From positions 1-31,250 of the IMG/VR virus record IMGVR_UViG_3300046318_000150: DNA of 31,250 nucleotides. One strand, given 5' to 3'. The notes under the pieces are model-generated. The model did no database searches. It was not told where the DNA came from and worked only from the letters and a program-made list of their open reading frames with translations. Below are positions 7,185 through 12,004 of this stretch, one piece after another. The DNA is from a virus. Each line of letters begins with the position of its first letter. Positions within the stretch are counted from its first letter, which is position 1. The position numbers and the translations under genes were made by a program.

Positions 7185-7374
7185 GATTTATTTTCATCAT
7201 AATCGGACGTCATTTTCGGACGTCAAAATGACGTCCCGATGACGTCCCTAATTTCTGCCCTCAAACTTTCTTTATTCGCAACACATTTTAGTGCATTATT
7301 GTGCATTCGATTGCGTTTGTGCCTACCCTCAAATTATGAGAGTAAGAGTGTAGTTAAACAAAGGAGCAAACGAC

Positions 7375-7551
7375 ATGACTAAGAAAGAATGCGAATGCGG
7401 CGGTGCCTGGAACAAGCGTCACGACGATGCGGGCAACCCTATCTGGCAATGCGGCTTGTATGACGCGCACACCAAGCCTCGCCAAACCCGTATATCAGCA
7501 AAGCGCCGCCGCATAGACGCGCTGTTTGCAGAATTGAGCGCCGCCGCATGA
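7375..7551 (+). CDS. Small cysteine-containing early protein (58 aa)
   Basis: First gene of the rightward cluster. ATG at 7375 follows an AAGGAG site by 8 nt. Cysteines at residues 6 and 8 (CEC) and at 27 (WQCGLY) could form an incomplete zinc-binding knuckle; no fourth ligand is obvious, though His16 is near. The C-terminal half is very basic (SAKRRR) and then helical. The product is small and could bind nucleic acid or a host protein. I do not recognise a family. The stop overlaps the next start. Confidence 0.65.
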   Translation: MTKKECECGGAWNKRHDDAGNPIWQCGLYDAHTKPRQTRISAKRRRIDALFAELSAAA

Positions 7552-7640
7552 GCCGCGCTGCAATCCAATACCTAGCGTTCGCGGTGTATATCATCGCGGC
7601 GCTAACACTTGACCACCTAATCTTTGGAGCCCCACTATGA
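7548..7640 (+). CDS. Predicted single-pass membrane microprotein (30 aa)
   Basis: The frame overlaps its upstream neighbour by ATGA and its downstream neighbour by ATGA again, a coupling pattern repeated across this cluster, which supports it being real despite its size. Residues ~5-21 (IQYLAFAVYIIAALTL) form a hydrophobic stretch long enough for one membrane helix. No family is recognised. It has no strong ribosome binding site of its own and would depend on re-initiation from the gene before it. Confidence 0.5.
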   Translation: MSRAAIQYLAFAVYIIAALTLDHLIFGAPL

Positions 7641-7828
7641 CTAACGATACCAGCACCGACAACCTCTACGCTTTCTTGCGCGACGAAGGTCTAACTTATC
7701 GCGGCACACTGTTAGAGATTGCAGACATGATTGTGCGCTATCTGCGCGACGGAGACAGCGACAGCATGGCCCGCGCAAGCGAATTGACCAAATCATTACA
7801 GCGTCTGATTGATTTAGACGCTGACTAA
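7637..7828 (+). CDS. Small acidic helical early protein (63 aa)
   Basis: ATG at 7637 is preceded by a GGAG site and overlaps the stop of the microprotein gene. The product is acidic and mostly helical, with a pattern DEGLTYRGTLLEIADMI then a second helix ending RLIDLDAD. Cysteine is absent. No family is recognised. It is followed by the longest gap in the early cluster (66 nt), which carries a stable hairpin. Confidence 0.6.
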   Translation: MTNDTSTDNLYAFLRDEGLTYRGTLLEIADMIVRYLRDGDSDSMARASELTKSLQRLIDLDAD

Positions 7829-7838
7829 CACCACCGGA

Positions 7839-7856
7839 GCGCGGAGCAATCCGCGC
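7839..7856 (+). other. RNA hairpin with GCAA (GNRA) tetraloop in early mRNA
   Basis: GCGCGGA-GCAA-TCCGCGC is a perfect 7-bp stem closed by a GNRA-type tetraloop. It lies in the 66-nt gap after the gene ending at 7828. A weaker stem (TGGC/GCCA, 7863-7876) follows. There is no T-run, so a terminator is unlikely; RNA processing or mRNA stabilisation is possible. Confidence 0.55.
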
Positions 7857-7894
7857 CGAGGCTGGCGCTAGTGCCAACATTAGGAGCAAACACA

Positions 7895-8143
7895 ATGACA
7901 TTCATCACGCAAGCAATCGAGACCCGTTACCTTGGCCCGACCAACACCAAGGGTGGACGTATCAAAGCGACCGCATGGGCTGGCAGCGTTACCGTGCCGT
8001 ATGACCATGCACTAAACAGTGACGCTAACCACAAAGCTGCTGCGGACGCTCTAATTACTAAAATGGGTTGGACTGGCACGTTCGCACAAGGCGGCAACGT
8101 CAAGGGTGACGGTTATTATTTCGTAAATGTAGAAGGGGCATAA
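7895..8143 (+). CDS. Early protein of unknown function (82 aa)
   Basis: I chose ATG 7895 because TAGGAG lies 8 nt upstream; an earlier in-frame ATG at 7871 has no such site. The product starts MTFITQAIETRYLGPTNTKG, has a basic GGRIKATAWAG strand and a GYYFVNVEG end, suggesting a compact alpha/beta fold. I recall similar small proteins with an ETRYLGPTNTKGGRIKA-like start in other phages, with no assigned function. Confidence 0.72.
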   Translation: MTFITQAIETRYLGPTNTKGGRIKATAWAGSVTVPYDHALNSDANHKAAADALITKMGWTGTFAQGGNVKGDGYYFVNVEGA

Positions 8144-8146
8144 GCA

Positions 8147-8389
8147 ATGACATGGACCATTGAAACTGAAATTGAAGGCGGCGAAGGCCGCGAGATTGTA
8201 AGCGGCATCCGACTGATAGCCACAGTTTACAACCCGACAGACGCCCACCTAATCGCAGCCGCGCCTGACCTATTGGCTACGCTTGAAAACTTAACGGTTC
8301 TATTCGACCGCATGGACCGCAGCGGCGCGACCAACAAGGCCGCGTATAATGACGCAATCGCAGCAATCACAAAAGCACAAGGAGCATAA
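8147..8389 (+). CDS. Early protein with LIAAAPDLL motif (80 aa), paralogue of the gene at 8581
   Basis: ATG at 8147 is 3 nt after the previous stop. The N-terminal half is a beta-rich piece; the C-terminal half has the AHLIAAAPDLLATLENL helix common in small phage proteins of unknown function. From that helix to the end (...AIAAITKAQGA) it is clearly related to the gene at 8581-8781, including the LDRMD/FDRMD element. The pair is therefore a local duplication with diverged N-termini. No biochemical role is known to me. Confidence 0.72.
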   Translation: MTWTIETEIEGGEGREIVSGIRLIATVYNPTDAHLIAAAPDLLATLENLTVLFDRMDRSGATNKAAYNDAIAAITKAQGA

Positions 8390-8392
8390 CCA

Positions 8393-8584
8393 ATGACACA
8401 CGCAAGACAATGCACCGCCTGCGGCGCTGGCATGAACGAAGGCTATGTCATCAACGGCGGATGTGAGCACTATTGCAGCGACGAATGCCTGCCCATGACA
8501 GAGGCCGAATTCGAAGAGCTTTACGTTGACGGCGAAGGCGATAGCTATTGGACTGAATGGGAAGAAGAAGAGGAGGACGCATGA
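8393..8584 (+). CDS. Small zinc-finger-type protein with acidic tail (63 aa)
   Basis: The product has CTACGAGMNEGY near the start and CEHYCSDEC at ~25-33, a Cys pattern fit for one zinc site (CxxC plus CxxxCxxxC). The C-terminal third is strongly acidic and aromatic, with DSYWTEWE followed by a run of Glu. I recognise this GMNEGY...YYCSDEC...YWTEWE arrangement from other phages, with no assigned function. The acidic tail could mimic nucleic acid or contact a basic partner (inference). Stop overlaps the next start as ATGA. Confidence 0.72.
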   Translation: MTHARQCTACGAGMNEGYVINGGCEHYCSDECLPMTEAEFEELYVDGEGDSYWTEWEEEEEDA

Positions 8585-8781
8585 TGCCACCATTTGATTA
8601 TGAAGCCGCCGCGCAGGAGCGCAACCGCCGCGCCAAGATGCTGCGCGATGCAGCGCCAGACCTGTTGGCCGCGCTGGATACGTTGGTGTGGCAATTAGAC
8701 CGGATGGATGGTCTGCCAGATGAATTGGAACGCATGGTGGCCGATGCCAAGGCCGCAATCACAAAAGCAAAAGGGGCGTAA
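8581..8781 (+). CDS. Early protein, paralogue of the gene at 8147 (66 aa)
   Basis: An AGGAGG site lies at 8571-8576; either ATG 8581 (overlapping the previous stop) or 8584 may be used. The N-terminus is basic and helical. Residues ~21-66 share APDLLAALDTL, LDRMD and the ending AAITKAKGA with the gene at 8147, and the 3' DNA ends are also nearly the same (gcaatcacaaaagca followed by A/G-rich bases and a TAAC). The duplication has kept the C-terminal helical module while replacing the rest. Function unknown. Confidence 0.7.
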   Translation: MMPPFDYEAAAQERNRRAKMLRDAAPDLLAALDTLVWQLDRMDGLPDELERMVADAKAAITKAKGA

Positions 8782-8782
8782 C

Positions 8783-9034
8783 ATGACACAAGACCGCACA
8801 TATTTTCGGATGCTATCTGATAGCGCACTGGCTGAGGCCGCGCGCTATTGCGACAATGACCTAGCCCTAGTGTTAGGTGAACGCCTACGTGACCTGTTGG
8901 ACGTTGAGGACGAACTAGAGGACGCAAAGGGCGAAATTAAAACGTTAGACCACCGCGTCGAATGGTTAAAAGCCGAAGTTGCCGAATTGCAAGCGCACAT
9001 AGACGCGACACGCGGCTATGGCCCCGATGAATGA
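8783..9034 (+). CDS. Early coiled-coil protein (83 aa)
   Basis: ATG at 8783 follows an AAGGGG site. The first ~45 residues are helical and acidic (SDSALAEAARYC, LVLGERLRDLL). Residues ~46-76 show heptad-like spacing of Leu/Val (LEDAKGEIKTLDHRVEWLKAEVAELQ, quoted in part) expected of a coiled coil. It likely oligomerises or binds a helical partner. Family not recognised. Stop overlaps a 19-residue frame as ATGA. Confidence 0.62.
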   Translation: MTQDRTYFRMLSDSALAEAARYCDNDLALVLGERLRDLLDVEDELEDAKGEIKTLDHRVEWLKAEVAELQAHIDATRGYGPDE

Positions 9035-9090
9035 CCGCGCTGTTAGCCGGCGCTGCCCTGTTTCTATTAACTTTACTACTGGAGGATTAA
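9031..9090 (+). CDS. Possible membrane microprotein (19 aa)
   Basis: This frame starts in an ATGA overlap with the coiled-coil gene and ends 1 nt before the next ATG. Its product, MTALLAGAALFLLTLLLED, is almost entirely hydrophobic, enough for one short membrane helix. The DNA near its end contains GGAGG, the ribosome binding site of the next gene, so this frame may instead only be a coupling spacer. Compare the 30-residue membrane frame at 7548. Confidence 0.35.
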   Translation: MTALLAGAALFLLTLLLED

Positions 9091-9091
9091 A

Positions 9092-9292
9092 ATGACACAC
9101 GACCAAATAGCAATCATCACGCTTTTAGCGATAGAAGCCCTGACACTTTACGCCCTGTGGCTGACGCAACAGACCGGCGAATGGTTCCGCAAGGCATGGC
9201 TGCGCGATAGTGCCGAACTGCTGGAATGGAAGCGCAACGCTGTGCAGCGCGACCCCAAGACGGGCAAATATATCAAGAAGGACAAACGCTAA
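9092..9292 (+). CDS. Small membrane-anchored early protein (66 aa)
   Basis: ATG at 9092 follows GGAGG. Residues ~5-25 (IAIITLLAIEALTLYALWL) are a clear membrane helix; the rest is charged and helical, ending in a basic GKYIKKDKR tail, probably on the cytoplasmic side. No family is recognised. The stop overlaps the next start as TAATG. Confidence 0.62.
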   Translation: MTHDQIAIITLLAIEALTLYALWLTQQTGEWFRKAWLRDSAELLEWKRNAVQRDPKTGKYIKKDKR

Positions 9293-9624
9293 TGGATAGG
9301 AACCTACGCGCGTATATCCGCCACTTAGGCAGCTACATCACCGACAAGTCGGCGATTATGCAATATGTCAATCGGGAGCGGAACCTTAACCTAACCATAC
9401 GCGACATAGAGGACGCTTGCATAGGGCAACGCGACTATCGGCCCAACCTCAAGCCTATGGCTCCGTCGCCGCTAATTGTGACGCACCAGAAGCAGGGATA
9501 TGACGACCTAGCCCTTGCGTTGTTCAAATATCATGCAGCGCGGGCCACAGGCGCCGATAAGGAATATTGGCTTAGTCGGATGTTCGACCGCAAGCCCAAG
9601 CCTACAACAAACATTCAATTATAA
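9292..9624 (+). CDS. Early protein with HTH-like N-terminus (110 aa)
   Basis: ATG at 9292 overlaps the previous stop. The N-terminal part (LGSYITDKSAIMQYVNRERNLNLTIRDIE, quoted in part) resembles a small helix-turn-helix with a following Y-R-P-N-L-K-P-M-A-P stretch. The C-terminal helix holds H-A-A-R-A-T-G-A-D. It might be a DNA-binding regulator, but no family was recognised and the DNA-binding assignment is inference. Confidence 0.55.
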   Translation: MDRNLRAYIRHLGSYITDKSAIMQYVNRERNLNLTIRDIEDACIGQRDYRPNLKPMAPSPLIVTHQKQGYDDLALALFKYHAARATGADKEYWLSRMFDRKPKPTTNIQL

Positions 9625-9637
9625 AGGACACCGAACC

Positions 9638-9886
9638 ATGTTTGAAATTAAAGTGATTGAACCAATCGCCGTTGATGATGACGAAAAGGACATTGACGCA
9701 GAACTTGACCTGTTGCGTGTGGCTGCAAAGGCCATTGAGAAGCACGAGCGCCTCAAGGCTGAACTGCGGCAGCATGAGCAGCACCTGTCGCGTGTCTGCC
9801 AGACATACGGCCAGCACTACCGCATATGGGGCTATAGGCCTGAGCATCTGCGCCAAGCCTGCATCGCACGGGGGTTGCTGAAATGA
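9638..9886 (+). CDS. Small helical early protein (82 aa)
   Basis: ATG at 9638 is chosen over upstream in-frame starts because AAAGGA precedes it and the gene before it ends at 9624. An acidic N-terminus (VDDDEKDIDAE) is followed by a Leu/Ala/His-rich helix (residues ~20-50) and a C-terminal segment with YRPEHLRQACIARGLLK. No family recognised. The stop overlaps the next gene (ATGA). Confidence 0.62.
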   Translation: MFEIKVIEPIAVDDDEKDIDAELDLLRVAAKAIEKHERLKAELRQHEQHLSRVCQTYGQHYRIWGYRPEHLRQACIARGLLK

Positions 9887-10065
9887 CCGGAGCAGAAAAA
9901 GAACGCAAACGTATCGCCGACATCATCCGCAATCGCATCAAAGTCATCCATAACACCATTGATATTTGCGCGAAAAATAACTTCAGAGTGCCGGGCGTTT
10001 TCTTTGATGCAAATAACGAACTGTATCTGCTGTTGCGCGAAATAGAAGGGGGACAAAACACATGA
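9883..10065 (+). CDS. Small helical early protein (60 aa)
   Basis: Starts in an ATGA overlap and ends in another (next start 10062). The N-terminal helix is very basic (KERKRIADIIRNRIK), followed by a hydrophobic, acidic C-terminus with ELYLLLREIEGG. It resembles many small phage proteins with an ERxRIxxII helix, but no specific function can be assigned. Confidence 0.6.
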   Translation: MTGAEKERKRIADIIRNRIKVIHNTIDICAKNNFRVPGVFFDANNELYLLLREIEGGQNT

Positions 10066-10244
10066 GACCGATGATTTACCCAATGGGAACGCTAGAAGTT
10101 GGCGAGGTTGGCACTATGCCAGCCACCAAGCGCGGCGATGCCAAGCGCACCAGCCGTAACGTCTCGCAATACGGGATCAGGAACGGGAAGGCATTTAAAT
10201 GCCGCACTGTTGAGGGCGTCACGTTCATCACAAGGATAAGATAA
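10062..10244 (+). CDS. Small basic early protein (60 aa)
   Basis: The ATG overlaps the previous stop; GGGG upstream can act as a ribosome binding site. The product has a G-T-L-E-V-G-E-V-G-T segment and then a basic stretch KRGDAKRTSRNVSQYG, with a final FKCRTVEG...ITRIR strand pair. The C-terminal half (RTS..VSQYG...KFKC) resembles that of other phage proteins of similar size that may bind nucleic acid, and partly recalls the end of the cluster's last gene (11703). Assignment is not possible. Confidence 0.55.
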   Translation: MRPMIYPMGTLEVGEVGTMPATKRGDAKRTSRNVSQYGIRNGKAFKCRTVEGVTFITRIR

Positions 10245-10423
10245 TGACAGACCAAAACGGATATATGAAACTGACACGCACCCCTGCGGTGCGGTCGCCT
10301 AGAGAACCAAACACCTTTACCAATCACCTTACCACCGAAAGCGGCGGAATAGGCGAAAGGGTGACAGACGAAACCGCCACGCACTATCTGGTGCATCATT
10401 TTTGGATCGAAGAAAAGAAATGA
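10244..10423 (+). CDS. Small early protein of unknown function (59 aa)
   Basis: The gene starts in a TAATG overlap and its stop overlaps the next start as ATGA, so it is an integral link in the chain. The product begins MTDQNGYMKL, has a basic RSPREPN stretch and ends YLVHHFWIEEKK with paired His. No cysteine, no membrane helix, no family recognised. Confidence 0.55.
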   Translation: MTDQNGYMKLTRTPAVRSPREPNTFTNHLTTESGGIGERVTDETATHYLVHHFWIEEKK

Positions 10424-10773
10424 CAGACATTGAGAAAAAAGCCTTGGCGCTGCTGGATGAGATGGCGGCTAAACACAACAGATTTCCACGCGCATACACA
10501 CGTTTAGAGCGAGGGTATACCGCACACGAAGCACTATGCCGCGCCATCGAACAGCACGAAGCCTTTAAGCAAGAGGTGAGTGATGTGATGACGTATATTA
10601 GGGCGCTCTATCCCACACTGCCAAGAAACTTCGACCGCTTCATCATCCCCAAGCCCAAGCCTGACCCGATAGCTGAAGCGTGGATAGAAGCCACGGGCAA
10701 CACTGTGGGCATGGAGCCGCTCAACGCCGCACTGGAAGCGCGTGGGCTGGAGATACGGGAGAAGAGCAAATGA
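10420..10773 (+). CDS. Early protein of unknown function (117 aa)
   Basis: ATG at 10420 overlaps the previous stop and follows a GAAAAG purine stretch. The N-terminal helix (IEKKALALLDEMA) is followed by RLERGYTAHEALCRAIEQHE, a segment I have seen in small phage proteins beside similar partners, and a helical C-terminus ending REKSK. The tail EKSK plus ATGAC junction matches those of the genes ending at 11144 and 11472. No function known. Confidence 0.62.
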   Translation: MTDIEKKALALLDEMAAKHNRFPRAYTRLERGYTAHEALCRAIEQHEAFKQEVSDVMTYIRALYPTLPRNFDRFIIPKPKPDPIAEAWIEATGNTVGMEPLNAALEARGLEIREKSK

Positions 10774-11144
10774 CAGACGATGCAAAGCAGAAACGCGAAG
10801 CTGTGCTACCGCCCTGCCCGTTTTGTGGAGCGCACCCGCATCATGGCTTGTCCAAAGTGATGTATGACGGGCTGCACGGCGACCCGTACCAACGATTTCA
10901 AGTATGGTGCCCCAATGGCCACGCAAAGGTTGATAAGGTCAACCGTGAACAGGCCTTCACGGCATGGAAGGCCTGCCAACCCCAGACCGATGCGCTTGCG
11001 ATCCTAACCGCTATACGTGAGCCTAGCGAGGCAATGAAAGAGAAGGGTTTCGCTGCTTACTACGACACCCAAATCCCACAACACCCCATCATAGCGGCTT
11101 TCACCGCGATGATTGACGAAGCGTTCAAGGAACAAAGCAAATGA
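10770..11144 (+). CDS. Lar-like zinc-ribbon protein (124 aa)
   Basis: Residues ~14-70 read PPCPFCGAHP ... VWCPNGH ... REQAFTAWKA, the pattern of the Lar restriction-alleviation-type zinc ribbon family (CPFCG, a second Cys/His pair and a terminal AxxAWN-like helix). Such domains are widespread in phages; a true role in blocking type I restriction is proven only for a few members. The C-terminal ~50 residues are helical and unrelated. An 18-bp stretch encoding QPQTDA is identical to the start of the gene at 11308, pointing to recombination between the two. Confidence 0.7.
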   Translation: MTDDAKQKREAVLPPCPFCGAHPHHGLSKVMYDGLHGDPYQRFQVWCPNGHAKVDKVNREQAFTAWKACQPQTDALAILTAIREPSEAMKEKGFAAYYDTQIPQHPIIAAFTAMIDEAFKEQSK

Positions 11145-11311
11145 CCGAAAGCTATCGCCTAATCCAAGACGGACAACCCGTCGCATGGGCAGAAGGCCCA
11201 AAGGCTGACACCGAAATCATGCGCTACGCCTATGTTTATGCACAAGATGGCCCTTTGACAATCCAGAAGAAGGTCAACGGACGCTGGAAAGATTGGGGTG
11301 GAACTCGATGA
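11141..11311 (+). CDS. Small early protein (56 aa)
   Basis: ATG at 11141 overlaps the previous stop (ATGA); the gene ends in a further ATGA overlap. It has an alternating beta-like start (SYRLIQDGQPVAWAEG) and a basic aromatic end (GRWKDWGGTR), which suggests a tiny beta-sheet fold. No family recognised. Confidence 0.58.
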   Translation: MTESYRLIQDGQPVAWAEGPKADTEIMRYAYVYAQDGPLTIQKKVNGRWKDWGGTR

Positions 11312-11472
11312 CCCTGCGCCAACCCCAGACCGATGCACTCAAGATAGCGCGGGAGGCTTTGGAGCGTATCGAAGTAGCAACCCGCAACGAAGTCCGCGCG
11401 GGCGATAAAGGCTATGTCAGCCGCTATGGTATCAACGGAATTGCCTGCGCAGCACTGGAACAAAGCAAATGA
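11308..11472 (+). CDS. Small early protein (54 aa), shares segment with Lar-like gene
   Basis: It starts MTLRQPQTDALKIAREALERIE, with QPQTDA encoded by the same 18 bases as in the Lar-like gene (10976-10993 versus 11319-11336). The rest is one long helix, then a GYVSRYGINGIA loop and an AALEQSK end, which again matches the EQSK end of the gene at 10770. It could be a fragment-based paralogue of the C-terminal part of that gene. Family of helices with ALEQSK-type ends is frequent in small phage proteins, function unknown. Confidence 0.6.
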   Translation: MTLRQPQTDALKIAREALERIEVATRNEVRAGDKGYVSRYGINGIACAALEQSK

Positions 11473-11645
11473 CTAAGAAGATGCCAGATATATACGCAGA
11501 TGTCCGCATCGTCGTTGAGCGACATAGGCAACAAGGTGCGGAACAAGAGCGCGCTAAAATCGTAGCGTTTTTGAGGGAAACCATTTTCAACTGCACTTAT
11601 GCAGACATCCCGTCTGCCATTGAAGCGTGTGAGCATTTGAAATGA
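11469..11645 (+). CDS. Small early protein (58 aa)
   Basis: Begins in an ATGA overlap with the gene before it and ends in one with the next. The product has a long helix (VRIVVERHRQQGAEQERAKIVAFLRE) and a short C-terminal helix with two cysteines (FNCTY, EACEH). The RQQGAEQERAKIVAFLR pattern recalls small phage proteins that carry a coiled-coil segment. Function unknown. Confidence 0.58.
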   Translation: MTKKMPDIYADVRIVVERHRQQGAEQERAKIVAFLRETIFNCTYADIPSAIEACEHLK

Positions 11646-11719
11646 CCCTGCGCCAATTCCTGTTCGATAATTTTGGCTGGGATATTTATGATTGGAAAGA
11701 CGATGACATCCGGTTCTGA
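11642..11719 (+). CDS. Possible microprotein (25 aa)
   Basis: This ATGA-coupled frame encodes MTLRQFLFDNFGWDIYDW plus an acidic end. Its first four residues (MTLRQ) match those of the gene at 11308, as does the DNA around the start (atgaccctgcgccaa), so it may be a degraded copy. It overlaps the start region of the last early gene. It could be a real aromatic microprotein or a remnant. Confidence 0.35.
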   Translation: MTLRQFLFDNFGWDIYDWKDDDIRF

Positions 11720-11903
11720 CACACGCAAATCTAAGCACGGCATAAACGCAATGGCTGTTGGTGAGGTTCGCGTGTTCGACACGCCAACGGAGCGGGACAA
11801 AGACCTCTTGCGCCGCGCAGCACACAACCAAAACGAGCGGACAGAGCGCCGCTACATGACGCGATCTCTGGGTGGCAAGCTGACAGTTACCCGACTGCGA
11901 TAG
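11703..11903 (+). CDS. Last early protein, basic (66 aa)
   Basis: I chose ATG 11703, preceded by a GGAAAG purine stretch; ATG 11688 is an alternative. The product is basic, with SGSDTRKSKHGINAM at the start, VRVFDTP then a DKDLLRRAAHNQNERTERR helix (quoted in part), and an ending GGKLTVTRLR. Sequence style (RRY.TRSLGGKLTVTR) recalls small phage DNA-binding proteins, but none is identified. A strong terminator lies 12 nt after the stop. Confidence 0.62.
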   Translation: MTSGSDTRKSKHGINAMAVGEVRVFDTPTERDKDLLRRAAHNQNERTERRYMTRSLGGKLTVTRLR

Positions 11904-11914
11904 CAGACAATAAA

Positions 11915-11947
11915 AAACCCCCGGCGGAGTGAGGACGCCGGGGGTTT
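11915..11947. terminator. Strong bidirectional rho-independent terminator
   Basis: AAACCCCCGGCG (11915-11926) pairs with CGCCGGGGGTTT (11936-11947), a perfect 12-bp G/C-rich stem with a 9-nt loop. On the minus strand the stem is followed by T-rich TTTTTTATT; on the plus strand by TTTAAT. It lies between convergent genes (early cluster end 11903, primase-helicase end 12005) and would stop both. Confidence 0.9.
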
Positions 11948-12004
11948 AATCAAGCCAGCGGAGCACACCGACCCGCGACCTATATCATTGCAACCAAATG
12001 GTTG

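Larger units (their letters stand above)
6831..7247. repeat. Array of eight GACGTC-core sites (consensus GGACGTCAT)
   Basis: GACGTC occurs exactly at 6832, 6841, 7111, 7135, 7206, 7219, 7230 and 7241. Most copies extend to a 9-mer, GGACGTCAT in one orientation (6831, 6840, 7110, 7205; 7218 with a final A) and ATGACGTCC in the other (7133, 7228, 7239). Degenerate versions lie near 6874, 6959, 7146 and 7156. The last four exact cores are 11-13 bp apart, about one helical turn, and 7218-7236 forms a perfect inverted repeat GGACGTCA-AAA-TGACGTCC. By chance a 6-mer is expected about once in 4 kb. This looks like a multi-site protein-binding array. Confidence 0.9.
6551..7374. other. Divergent non-coding control region, candidate origin
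   Basis: These 824 bases between terS (leftward) and the early genes (rightward) contain no convincing gene. One open frame at 6691-6888 has no ribosome binding site and overlaps the repeats. The region holds a 14-bp tandem repeat, a cluster of GACGTC-core sites, promoters facing both ways, a TATACGTATA palindrome (6998-7007), an A/T-rich stretch (about 7013-7090) and a DnaA-box-like sequence. This combination is what one expects of a phage replication origin and/or early-late control region. No initiator gene lies next to it, so the origin role is inference. Confidence 0.6.

Noticed and set aside
11991-12004. Small palindrome CAACCAAATGGTTG next to the primase-helicase stop
   Set aside because: Arms are only 6 bp, and a strong terminator lies 45 bp away; no further support for function.
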